From VGEM01 sp033764265 (lineage in GTDB: Bacteria; Pseudomonadota; Alphaproteobacteria; Rhodospirillales; Rhodospirillaceae): a stretch of DNA of 14,169 nucleotides. Every line of letters begins with the position of its first letter. Positions within the stretch are counted from its first letter, which is position 1. Of the stretch, positions 1-7,132 are shown piece after piece. The stretch spans positions 1 to 14,169 of the forward strand of contig JANRJB010000048.1 of the NCBI GenBank assembly GCA_033764265.1, written 5' to 3'. The notes under the pieces were generated by a model. That model worked only from the letters and a program-made list of their open reading frames with translations, was not told the origin of the DNA and did not search any database. The translations under genes and the position numbers were made by a program.

Positions 1-1203
1 GCCGGCGCGGCCAAGACCGTGCAGGCCTACTACAACCATGCCTTCGTCTCGCACGCCAACATGGAACCGCAGAACTGCACTGCGTGGTTCAAGGGGGACT
101 CGGTCGAGGTGTGGGCGCCGACCCAGACGCCGGAACGCGGACTGCAAGCGGTCGCCAAGGTGACCGGCCTGCCCGAGAACAAGGTCACGCTGCACATGAT
201 CCGCGGCGGCGGCGGCTTCGGCCGCCGGCTGACCAACGACTTCGCGTGCGAAGCCGCGGCCATTTCCCAGCGCGTCGGCGCGCCGGTGAAACTGCAGTGG
301 ACACGCGAGGACGACATGCGCCACGACCATTACCGGGTCGGCGGCGCGTACGGCCTGCAGGGCGCGCTGGACGCATCGGGCAAGCTGGTCGGCCTGCGCT
401 ATCACGTCATCAGCTACACCGCCGACGGCAAGGCCCCGGTGGTCGGCGGGGCGATGCGCGCCGACGAATTCCCGCTCCAGATGGTCGCCAACGCCGAACT
501 GACCCAGACCTTGTTCCCGCTCGCCATCCCGTGCGGGGCGTGGCGCGCGCCGGGGTCCAACACCCATGCCTTCGCCATCCAGTCGTTCATTCACGAACTG
601 GCGACGGCCGCCGGCCGCGATCATGTGGAGTTCCTGTTGGAACTGATGGGCGAGCCGCGCTGGCTCGAGCCCGGGTCGATCCGCGCGCTCAACACCGGCC
701 GGGCCGCCGACACCATCAAGCTGGTGGCGGAAAAGGCCGGTTGGGGCCGCACCCTGCCGGCTGGCCGCGGGTTGGGTGTGGCGTTCTACTTCAGCCACGC
801 CGGCCACATCGCCGAGGCCGCCGAGGTGAGCGTGGACGCCGCCAAGAAAATCACCGTGCACAAGGTGTGGGTGGCCGCCGATGTCGGGCCGATCGTCAAC
901 CCGAGCGGCGCGGAGAATCAGATCGAAGGCTCGGTGATCGACGGCGTCAGCACCATGATGCGCCAGGGCCTCGACATCGAGAACGGTCGCATCATCCAGG
1001 GCAATTTCCACGATTATCCGCTGCTCAAGATGGCCGATGCGCCCGAAGTCGAAGTGCACTTCATCGAATCCGACAACCTGCCGACCGGCCTGGGCGAACC
1101 GGCGTTTCCGCCGCTCGCGCCGGCCGTCGCCAACGCCGTGTTCGCCGCCAGCGGTCAGCGCATCCGCTCGCTGCCGGTGATCAAGGCCGGGTTCTCGGCG
1201 TAA
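1..1203 (+). CDS. Molybdopterin-binding hydroxylase subunit, isoquinoline 1-oxidoreductase beta type (3' part)
   Basis: This is the C-terminal 400 residues of a xanthine dehydrogenase/aldehyde oxidase-family large subunit; the reading frame is open from base 1, so the true start lies upstream. In this family the subunit holds the molybdenum cofactor and hydroxylates aromatic N-heterocycles or aldehydes, with electrons leaving through a separate 2Fe-2S subunit. Two landmarks are visible: the glycine-rich GGGGFGRR cofactor loop at 205-228, and the GLGEPAFPPLAPAVANAVF segment near the C-terminus, whose glutamate (codon 1096-1098) corresponds to the catalytic base. The closing IRSLPV sequence is typical of the IorB subgroup. 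Whole members are about 700-750 residues, so roughly half is missing. The small iron-sulphur partner would be expected upstream, outside the window. It ends 14 bases from the convergent amidase gene, with no clear terminator between. The substrate is unknown; isoquinoline is only the family name. Confidence 0.9.
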   Translation, partial: AGAAKTVQAYYNHAFVSHANMEPQNCTAWFKGDSVEVWAPTQTPERGLQAVAKVTGLPENKVTLHMIRGGGGFGRRLTNDFACEAAAISQRVGAPVKLQWTREDDMRHDHYRVGGAYGLQGALDASGKLVGLRYHVISYTADGKAPVVGGAMRADEFPLQMVANAELTQTLFPLAIPCGAWRAPGSNTHAFAIQSFIHELATAAGRDHVEFLLELMGEPRWLEPGSIRALNTGRAADTIKLVAEKAGWGRTLPAGRGLGVAFYFSHAGHIAEAAEVSVDAAKKITVHKVWVAADVGPIVNPSGAENQIEGSVIDGVSTMMRQGLDIENGRIIQGNFHDYPLLKMADAPEVEVHFIESDNLPTGLGEPAFPPLAPAVANAVFAASGQRIRSLPVIKAGFSA

Positions 1204-1217
1204 GCTGCGTTGTCGGT

Positions 1218-2813
1218 CTACCGGCTGGTCGCCACCGTCTCGCCGGCCAGCGGCGGGGTGGTCACGGGCAGGCGATAAGCCTTGCTGCGTTGCTCGAAGG
1301 CGTAGCCGAGCGCCAACAGGCGCGCCTCGCTGAAGGCCGGCCCCAGAAACGACAACGTGATCGGCAGGCCGCCGGCCGAAAAGCCGGACGGCACGACCAG
1401 GTCGGGAAACCCGCTCATGTTGGCCAGGAAGGTTGGCCCGACGAAGGTCGTCGCCACCGGATTGATGTCGGGGTCCCACACCGCCGCCGGCGCCGACAGG
1501 GTCGGGTAGACCAGCGCGTCGATGCCGGCATCGACGAACAGCCGCGTCATCGCCGCGCGGATCAGCGGCAGCGCGTGCGCGTAGATCATGTCCGCTTCCA
1601 GGTCGCGCTCGGGCGCAAGCGCCTTCTTCGCATCGTTGAACTCGCTCCAGCGGCGCGGGTTGGGCACCGAACCCGACCCGTCAGGGGCCACGAACGTCTG
1701 GGAGCGGGCGATCAGTTCGTCGAGCGACTTCGGGTATTGCGGCCCCAGGGTGGCGAGATATGGGCCGATCTGCTGGGCAAATTCGCGCGGCATGATCGCC
1801 ATGAACCACGGCCGGTTGACGGTGCGCAGCCACTCCGGCAGGCGCACATCGACGGTGGTCGCGCCGGCCTGGCGCATGACCTCGAGCGCGGTCTCGGTGG
1901 CCCAGTCCATGTCGGTGTGCCGGCCCATGTAGTCGCGCGCCACACCGATGCGTGCGCCCTTCAGCGCGTCGGGTGACAGGCCTGCGGTATAATCCTTCTC
2001 GATCTTGCCGCGGCCCGCGCGGGTGGCCTCGTCGGCCGCGTCGACGCCGGCGATCACCGACAACAGCGCCGCCACGTCGTAGACGTGCCGCGCCATCGGT
2101 CCGACGGTGTCGAAGGTCAGCGCCAGCGGCACGACGCCATCCCGACTCACCAGGCCCATGGTGGTTTTCAGGCCGGCGGTGCCGTTGGCCGCCGACGGCG
2201 CGCGCACCGAGCCGCCGGTGTCCGAACCCAGCCCGGCCATGGCGAGGTTGGCTGCGATCGCCGCACCGGTGCCGCCGGAGGAGCCTGACGCCGTGCGCGC
2301 GGGGTCGTGCGGGTTGCGGATCCGCCCGGTGATCGAACTCATCGCCGGGCCGGCGGCGAATTCGCTCATGTTGGCTTTGCCGATGATCACGGCGCCGGCT
2401 TTGCGCAACTGCTCGACCACGAAGGCGTCGTCGGGCGGCCGCGAATCTTTAAGCAGCACCGAGCCGGCGGTGGTCGGCAGATCGGCGGTGTCGATGTTGT
2501 CCTTCACCAGCACGGGAATGCCGTGCAGGGGCGAACGTCGGCCGGATCGCCGGCGTTCCTCGTCGCGCGCCTTAGCGTCGTCCAGGGCGTGCGGGTTGAC
2601 GGTAATCAACGTGTTCAGGCGCGGCCCGGCCTGGTCGTAGGCCGCGATGCGCGCCAGGTACATCTCCACCAGCCGCTCGGAGGTCAGCGTGCCGGCGTCG
2701 AACGCGGCATTGACATCGGCGATGGTGGCTTCGTGCAGCGGAACTGTATCAGCCGAAGCGGCTCCCACCCAAACCCCCGCCAGCAGCAGCAACGCTGAAA
2801 ATCGTCTCGGCAT
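1218..2813 (-). CDS. Exported amidase-signature hydrolase
   Basis: A 531-residue amidase-signature enzyme that would hydrolyse a C-N amide bond. The Ser-cisSer-Lys triad is visible: Lys104 in VLVKDNID, cis-Ser178 in GSSGG and nucleophile Ser202 in GSDTGGSVR. The 24-residue spacing between the two serines matches GatA and FAAH. I chose the ATG at 2813 because it is followed by a clear signal peptide (MPRRFSALLLLAGVWVGAASA) and preceded by a strong GGGGAGGAA ribosome site. The frame stays open to 2888, but that extension has no leader character. The signal peptide places the enzyme in the periplasm or outside the cell, unlike GatA or FAAH. Its start lies inside the last codons of the PEP-CTERM-like gene on the same strand (65-base overlap), suggesting co-transcription and perhaps translational coupling. 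Substrate unknown; exported relatives act on peptide or small-molecule amides. Confidence 0.92.
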   Translation of the reverse strand: MPRRFSALLLLAGVWVGAASADTVPLHEATIADVNAAFDAGTLTSERLVEMYLARIAAYDQAGPRLNTLITVNPHALDDAKARDEERRRSGRRSPLHGIPVLVKDNIDTADLPTTAGSVLLKDSRPPDDAFVVEQLRKAGAVIIGKANMSEFAAGPAMSSITGRIRNPHDPARTASGSSGGTGAAIAANLAMAGLGSDTGGSVRAPSAANGTAGLKTTMGLVSRDGVVPLALTFDTVGPMARHVYDVAALLSVIAGVDAADEATRAGRGKIEKDYTAGLSPDALKGARIGVARDYMGRHTDMDWATETALEVMRQAGATTVDVRLPEWLRTVNRPWFMAIMPREFAQQIGPYLATLGPQYPKSLDELIARSQTFVAPDGSGSVPNPRRWSEFNDAKKALAPERDLEADMIYAHALPLIRAAMTRLFVDAGIDALVYPTLSAPAAVWDPDINPVATTFVGPTFLANMSGFPDLVVPSGFSAGGLPITLSFLGPAFSEARLLALGYAFEQRSKAYRLPVTTPPLAGETVATSR

Positions 2814-3555
2814 GACTTGTTCCTCCCCTGCGTCGATTGGCCGCCATATACCGGCGCAGGCCGGTAACCAGTAACAATCCAAGCGCAAGGCCGGCGCCGG
2901 ACGCAGGCGTGGGGATCGTCGTCTCGGACATTCTCACGTCGTCGAAATTCACCTCGACGCCTGGGCCGTTGAGGTTGACGAGGCGAATGCCGAGCGACTG
3001 CCCGATCTGCGCGTGCGTTGCGCCGGTTGTGAAACTGACCAGGGACGTCAGGAAGACCCCCTCCGGCGGCGCGAGCAGATTGTTGTCCGCGGCGATCACG
3101 CTGCCGCCGGCCAAAATCTCGACCCGATACCCCGGAAATCCGGTGAAATTGAACGGACCGGGAACCGGCGCGAAATTCCCGACTTCAACCTCGAGCGTGT
3201 AGGTCATGAACGGTTGCAACGTGGCCCCCAGTGTCTGCTGGAGGCCGGCTTCGAAGGTTCCCGTCGGATTGTTGAGGAACACCACGCCCACGTTGTTGCC
3301 GTCCGGAGCGCCGGAGACAAAGGAAACCGTTGTCGCCGGGTTCCAGACGCCGAAGAACCGGTTCCCGTTCGGGGCGACGGTATTGTAGACGGACCACCCC
3401 AACGGCGCGGCATTGGTCGCGCCGACGAACTGCGCCGGCCCGGCCAAGGGCGTCTCGAAGCTGTGATTGACGACGACAATGGGCCCGGCGTTGGCTTGGC
3501 CCACGGCCAAGGTCGCCATCGCGGCCACGATGGCTTGCAAAAATCGACGGTTCAT
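2749..3555 (-). CDS. PEP-CTERM-like surface protein
   Basis: A 268-residue exported protein. Residues 1-23 are a signal peptide ending in QANA. The body begins IVVVNHSFETP and includes GWSVYN, PDGNNVG, a YTLEVEVGN strand and VNFDDVRM near the end; this is the beta-rich pattern common in PEP-CTERM proteins, possibly related to HpiC1-like or DUF642-like carbohydrate-binding folds (not verified). Residues 214-236 form a sorting signal: IPTPASG, a hydrophobic stretch, then GLRRY and a second basic cluster RRR at 241-243. Such signals are processed by exosortase/archaeosortase-type enzymes. The ATG at 3555 fits the leader and has AGGA about 11 bases upstream. Unusually, about 25 residues follow the last basic cluster, whereas most such proteins stop there; this tail overlaps the ribosome site and start of the amidase gene. 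It is probably the first gene of a two-gene unit with the amidase. Confidence 0.8.
   Translation of the reverse strand: MNRRFLQAIVAAMATLAVGQANAGPIVVVNHSFETPLAGPAQFVGATNAAPLGWSVYNTVAPNGNRFFGVWNPATTVSFVSGAPDGNNVGVVFLNNPTGTFEAGLQQTLGATLQPFMTYTLEVEVGNFAPVPGPFNFTGFPGYRVEILAGGSVIAADNNLLAPPEGVFLTSLVSFTTGATHAQIGQSLGIRLVNLNGPGVEVNFDDVRMSETTIPTPASGAGLALGLLLVTGLRRYMAANRRRGGTSHAETIFSVAAAGGGLGGSRFG
2850..2865. repeat. REP-like palindrome, copy 1
   Basis: ACCGGC and GCCGGT are perfect complements around GCAG. The palindrome lies inside the 3' coding part of the PEP-CTERM-like gene, where it encodes the TGLRRY region of the sorting signal, about 37 bases upstream of the amidase start. In mRNA it would form a stem just before the amidase ribosome site. 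It may simply reflect the codons for that peptide. Confidence 0.3.
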
Positions 3556-3648
3556 GGGCTGTTTTTCCTGCTTTCCGGCGCGTCGTCTGTGTCCAACACC
3601 GTACCCGTCCCGGGGCGCGTTGCAGAGTCCCCTATCGATGAACAACGC

Positions 3649-3663
3649 GCCCGCCATGCGGGC
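3649..3663. repeat. Inverted repeat (6-base arms, CAT loop)
   Basis: GCCCGC and GCGGGC are perfect complements separated by CAT, followed on the plus strand by AAAAA. The tract is A, not T, on the plus strand, and on the minus strand the T run comes before the hairpin, so it is not an intrinsic terminator in either direction. It lies about 94 bases upstream of the PEP-CTERM-like start and could be part of its leader or an operator. Confidence 0.4.
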
Positions 3664-3747
3664 AAAAATGCGGCCGGGTTGTTCGCATGATGGAGGGGAT
3701 TGCACGTTTCCGTGGCACCTAGTGCCTTGCTGTGATGCACTGATCCA

Positions 3748-3763
3748 CCCGGCGAAGGCCGGT
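3748..3763. repeat. REP-like palindrome, copy 2
   Basis: CCGGC and GCCGG form a 5-base stem around GAAG. The 16-base unit matches the palindrome at 2850-2865 in 14 of 16 positions. The core resembles the short extragenic palindromes dispersed in many high-GC proteobacteria. The flanks of the two copies do not match, and the composition favours such sequences, so chance remains possible. Confidence 0.3.
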
Positions 3764-3839
3764 CCCGTGATACCTCAGATGAATGCCCCGCGCTCGGCTT
3801 TGCATAGCGTGCCGGCCGGCCCCTGCGGGTAATGTCGGA

Positions 3840-3854
3840 CCCTCGAAGCGAGGG
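3840..3854 (+). promoter_or_regulatory. Leader stem-loop before the CHRD gene
   Basis: CCCTCG and CGAGGG are perfect 6-base arms around an AAG loop. The element ends 22 bases before the chosen ATG at 3877 and 9 bases before the GGAG ribosome site at 3864-3867. It could be a 5' stabilising hairpin or an operator. There is no T run, so it is not a terminator. Confidence 0.35.
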
Positions 3855-3876
3855 CAACGCGTTCGGAGTCGTGACG

Positions 3877-4359
3877 ATGCAGCTCGTGACAAGGCGGGGC
3901 TTGATCAACTGCATGTCCGCCGTAGTGCTTGTGGCGGTCGCGCTGTTTGTTGCGGCTCCGTCAGCGCTGGCGCAGGGCTCGCGCAACTTCCACGCCGACC
4001 TGGCCGCCGAGTGGCAGACCAAGTACACCGAAAGCCCCGCCACCGGCCGGGCCGACTTTCATCTCGATCTGGCCACACTCACCTTCAGCTGGGAGATCAC
4101 GTTCAAGGACCTGCTCGCCCCGGTTACCACTGTGCGGGTGCATGGCCCGGCGCAACCCGGCGCCAATGGCGGGGTGATGCTGGAGATCGCCGGCAAGGGC
4201 GCGAAAAGCCCCTTGAAGGGCGAGGCCAAGATCACCGAGGCCCATGTCCAGTACTTGCTGTACGGCTGGACCTATCTGAACATCACCACCGAGAAGTATC
4301 CGCTCGGCGAAATTCGCGGCCAGCTCGACGTGCGCGCGCCGCAGGAGGCCCGTCAATGA
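3877..4359 (+). CDS. Secreted CHRD-domain protein
   Basis: A 160-residue exported protein. Residues 1-32 are a signal peptide with a long hydrophobic core ending SALA. The rest is one CHRD domain, recognised by the HADLAAEWQT opening, the TFSWEITFKDL strand, the VRVHGPA segment and the hallmark YGWTYLNITTEKYPLGEIRGQL ending. CHRD domains occur in animal chordin and widely in bacterial exported proteins; a bacterial role is not established. The track frame opens at 3832, but I chose the ATG at 3877: it has GGAG nine bases upstream and starts closest to a normal signal peptide. It is the first gene of the five-gene block. Its stop overlaps the next start (ATGA at 4356-4359), so the next gene is likely translated by the same ribosomes. 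Confidence 0.88.
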   Translation: MQLVTRRGLINCMSAVVLVAVALFVAAPSALAQGSRNFHADLAAEWQTKYTESPATGRADFHLDLATLTFSWEITFKDLLAPVTTVRVHGPAQPGANGGVMLEIAGKGAKSPLKGEAKITEAHVQYLLYGWTYLNITTEKYPLGEIRGQLDVRAPQEARQ

Positions 4360-5480
4360 AGCGTTCACTGTCATTGCTTGCCGCGGTGTCGGCGCTGGCG
4401 CTGTCGGGTGCGTTCCCGGCCGCCGCCGCCGAGAAAAAAACGCTCGGCTTCATCATCATCGACCACTCGCTGGCCACGCACGAGACCAAGTATTACGAGG
4501 AGTGCCCAGAGGGCCTGGCGCTCGGCAACGACGAGCTATGGTGGAAGGGCCTGTCGCCGATGGACCGCGACAAGCTGACCAACGGCGGCCTGATCGAGCC
4601 AGTCGATCCGCCGCGCAGGCCGACCGCGGCCCTGCGCGGGCCCAACTACGAAGACGTGTGCTGGAACCCCGAGATCGTGCAGGACCCGCCGCTGCGCATC
4701 GTGCGCGGCCCCACCGGCCGGGGCATGAACCTTGACGGCACTGAGGATGGCAGCGCCACCGCCAAAAGCTGCGCCCACGAGAAGTTCACTACGCCCGACG
4801 GCACCGCAAAGGTCGACAACCAGATGTACCGCATCCTCGGTTGCATCTACGGCTGGCGGAAGGGCAACTACATGGAAGGCCACCCCAACCGCGAGCGGCG
4901 GGATTCCAGCGAAGGCATTATTCTGTTGGAAGTCACCGACGTGGACGACGCGATGAACGACCCTGACGTCACCGTCGCATTCCACGGCACCAGCGACCTT
5001 TTGCACAAGAAAGCCGACGGCACCATTCTGCCGTGGGGCAGCTACCGCCCGGTCGAGACACCGCACTACGGCACCAAGGCCAAGGGCAAGATCGTCGACG
5101 GCCGGCTGATCACCGAGCCGGTCGACGCCCGGCTGCCCTTGTTCGGCAATAACTTCACCGGCGACATGCGGTTCCGCGACCTGCAGATCGATCTGAACAT
5201 TGCGCCCACCGCCGACGGCGCCCCCAACACCGGCATGATGGCGGGGTACTACGACTTCGACAGCTGGTGGGACTACATTCGGAAGATCGAGTTCCTCACC
5301 GTCACCGGCCAGTGGAGCTGCCCGGCCATCTACGTCGCCGCCAAGCAGCTGGCCGATGGCTACCCCGACCCCGAGACCGGCCAGTGCACCGCAATCTCGA
5401 CCGCCATGGACATCGAAGCCCTGCCGGTGTTCTTCATTCCGCGCGCGTCGCAAACCGCAGCGGCCGGGGGCGCGCCGTGA
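4356..5480 (+). CDS. Secreted protein of unknown function with six cysteines
   Basis: I do not recognise this 374-residue protein as a named family. Residues 1-25 are a clear Sec signal peptide (MKRSLSLLAAV...PAAAA). The mature part has six cysteines (50, 102, 139, 163, 322, 344), an even number that would fit disulphides in the periplasm. It is rich in Trp, Tyr, Asp and Gly, with notable segments IIIDHSLATHETKYYEECPEG near the start, LGCIYGWRKGNYMEGHPNR at 161-179 and GYYDFDSWWDYIRKIEF at 297-313. No transmembrane segment, CxxCH or coiled coil is seen. The ATG at 4356 overlaps the CHRD stop as ATGA and is preceded by GGAGG seven bases upstream, so the start is secure. The stop shares one base with the next ATG (TGATG). 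Its position between CHRD and DUF1592 genes suggests a structural or substrate-binding role in the same complex; this is inference. Confidence 0.85.
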   Translation: MKRSLSLLAAVSALALSGAFPAAAAEKKTLGFIIIDHSLATHETKYYEECPEGLALGNDELWWKGLSPMDRDKLTNGGLIEPVDPPRRPTAALRGPNYEDVCWNPEIVQDPPLRIVRGPTGRGMNLDGTEDGSATAKSCAHEKFTTPDGTAKVDNQMYRILGCIYGWRKGNYMEGHPNRERRDSSEGIILLEVTDVDDAMNDPDVTVAFHGTSDLLHKKADGTILPWGSYRPVETPHYGTKAKGKIVDGRLITEPVDARLPLFGNNFTGDMRFRDLQIDLNIAPTADGAPNTGMMAGYYDFDSWWDYIRKIEFLTVTGQWSCPAIYVAAKQLADGYPDPETGQCTAISTAMDIEALPVFFIPRASQTAAAGGAP

Positions 5481-7132
5481 TGCGGCATTTCACCACTGTC
5501 GCATTGACCGGCGTCCTGCTGTCCGTGGCGCTGACGGGTTGCGGCGACAACGCGCCGGCGTCAGACGGCGGCCCGCCGGTGATGCGACGGCTGACCGAGG
5601 ATCAGTATCGCCAGATCATCGCCGACGTGTTCGGACCCGACATCGTCATCGGCGGACGCTTCGACCCGATCGTGCGGGTCGACGGCCTGGTGTCGGTCGG
5701 CGCCGGCGCGACCGCCATCAACTCCGCCGCGTTCGAGCGTTACGACACCATCGGCCGTTCGGTCGCCGCCCAGGTGGTCGACCCCGTGCGCCGCGACATG
5801 CTGGTGCCGTGCCGCCCCGCCGACCCGGCCAAGGCCGACGACGCCTGCGCGCGCCAGTTCTTCGCCGGTGTCGGGCGGCTGTTGTTCCGCCGCACCCTGA
5901 CCGAAACCGAGCTCGCGGGTTATGCCGCGCTCGCGGATGACGCGGCCAATCGACTGGGCAACTTCTACGTCGGCATCAGCGCCGCCTTGTCGGCGATGCT
6001 GGTGCGTCCGGAGTTCCTGTTCATCACCGACACCACCGAGCCCGATCCCGACCGGCCGGGCGAAGTGCGCTTGACCGCCAAGGCCAAAGCCACGCGGCTC
6101 AGCTTCCTGTTGTGGAACACAACGCCCGACGATGCGCTGCTGACCGCGGCCGAGCAGGGACAGCTGGACAACGCCAAGGACCTGGCCCGGCACGTCGATC
6201 GGATGCTGGCGTCGCCGCGACTGGAGGCCGGCGTGCGCGCGCTGTTCGCCGACATGCTGGCGTTCGAATCCTTCGAGACCCTGCAGAAAGACCCGGTGAT
6301 CTATCCGGCGCTGGGCCTAGTCGCGATCGAGCACTCGCGCGAGCAGCTGTTGCGCACCATCACCGATCATCTGCTGGTCCGCGGCGAGGGCTATCCCGGA
6401 TTGTTCACCACCCGCAAGACGGTGATGAGCGGCCCGCTCGGGCTGGTGTACCGCGTGCCGGTGGCCGATCCCGATGCCTGGATCGACTTCGAGTTTCCGG
6501 CCGGCGACCAGCGCGTCGGCATCCAGGCGCTGATCGGCTTTTCGGCGCTGCACTCTCATCCCGGCCGCAGCTCCGCCACGCTGCGCGGCAAGGCGGTGCG
6601 TGAGATCCTGATGTGTCAGAAGGTGCCCGACCCGCCGGCCAACGTCGACTTCACGCTGGTGTCGGACAGCACCAACCCGATCCACAAGACCGCGCGCCAG
6701 CGTTTGGACGCGCACAATACCGAACCCAGCTGCGTCGGCTGCCACAAACTCATGGACCCGATCGGCCTCAGCCTCGAAACCCTCGACGGCGCGGGCCAGC
6801 TGCGCACCACCGAGAATGGCGTCCCGATCGACGTGTCGGGCGAACTGGACGGTGTCGCCTATTCCGACGCTATCGGCCTGGGCGCGGCCATCGCCCAGAA
6901 TGCGGCTGTGCCGGCGTGCCTGGTGTCGCGCGCGGTCGCCTATGGGTTGGGCCGCACGCCATCGACCGAAGAACGCGCGTGGCTCGCGGCTGTCGAACAG
7001 CGTTTCGCCAAGGACGGCTACGGCCTGAAAAGCCTGTTGCGCGCCATCGCCGTCAGCCCGTCATTCTACGCCGTGACACCGCCGGCAGATGCCGGCACCG
7101 TCGCTTCCGTCGTCGAGGATAAGCACTCATGA
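5480..7132 (+). CDS. DUF1595/DUF1592/DUF1588/DUF1585 lipoprotein with CxxCH motif
   Basis: A 550-residue protein of the planctomycete-type DUF1592 group. Domains in order: an N-terminal LTEDQYRQIIADVFG segment (38-51, DUF1587-like), DUF1595 about 123-185 (CARQFFAGVGRLLFRRTLT), DUF1592 about 197-330 (ATRLSFLLWNTTPDDAL), DUF1588 about 345-445 and DUF1585 about 470-535 (SRAVAYGLGRTP to IAVSPSF). In DUF1588, PSCVGCHKLMDPIG holds a c-type haem-like CxxCH motif (Cys418, Cys421, His422). The leader ends in a lipobox, LTGC with Cys21, so the protein is probably lipid-anchored. No enzymatic role is established for these domains; electron transfer is plausible. The ATG at 5480 overlaps the previous stop by one base; a GTG three bases earlier is possible. 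Its stop overlaps the DUF1552 start (ATGA). DUF1592-group and DUF1552 genes recur as neighbours, supporting a shared function. Confidence 0.9.
   Translation: MRHFTTVALTGVLLSVALTGCGDNAPASDGGPPVMRRLTEDQYRQIIADVFGPDIVIGGRFDPIVRVDGLVSVGAGATAINSAAFERYDTIGRSVAAQVVDPVRRDMLVPCRPADPAKADDACARQFFAGVGRLLFRRTLTETELAGYAALADDAANRLGNFYVGISAALSAMLVRPEFLFITDTTEPDPDRPGEVRLTAKAKATRLSFLLWNTTPDDALLTAAEQGQLDNAKDLARHVDRMLASPRLEAGVRALFADMLAFESFETLQKDPVIYPALGLVAIEHSREQLLRTITDHLLVRGEGYPGLFTTRKTVMSGPLGLVYRVPVADPDAWIDFEFPAGDQRVGIQALIGFSALHSHPGRSSATLRGKAVREILMCQKVPDPPANVDFTLVSDSTNPIHKTARQRLDAHNTEPSCVGCHKLMDPIGLSLETLDGAGQLRTTENGVPIDVSGELDGVAYSDAIGLGAAIAQNAAVPACLVSRAVAYGLGRTPSTEERAWLAAVEQRFAKDGYGLKSLLRAIAVSPSFYAVTPPADAGTVASVVEDKHS

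Larger units (their letters stand above)
3556..3876. other. Divergent intergenic region (321 bases)
   Basis: This gap separates the PEP-CTERM-like gene (leftward) from the CHRD operon (rightward), so it should carry the promoters for both. I could not find a convincing -35/-10 pair on either strand. It holds three short perfect or near-perfect inverted repeats, listed separately (3649-3663, 3748-3763, 3840-3854). The open frames crossing it have no ribosome site or leader and look like GC-driven extensions of the flanking genes. Confidence 0.6.

Noticed and set aside
1204..1217. Terminator between the convergent hydroxylase and amidase genes
   Set aside because: Only 14 bases lie between the two stops and no stem with a T run is visible.
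84..1976. 630-codon plus-strand open frame
   Set aside because: It crosses the end of the molybdenum hydroxylase gene and the amidase gene, is Arg-rich and low in hydrophobic order, and has no leader or ribosome site. It is a GC-driven shadow frame.
2814..2888. Longer amidase start with 25 extra residues
   Set aside because: The extension has no ribosome site and precedes a good signal peptide and a strong GGGGAGGAA site at the ATG at 2813.
3649..3663. Hairpin as an intrinsic terminator for either flanking gene
   Set aside because: The T run is on the wrong side on both strands, and the hairpin lies upstream of both divergent genes.
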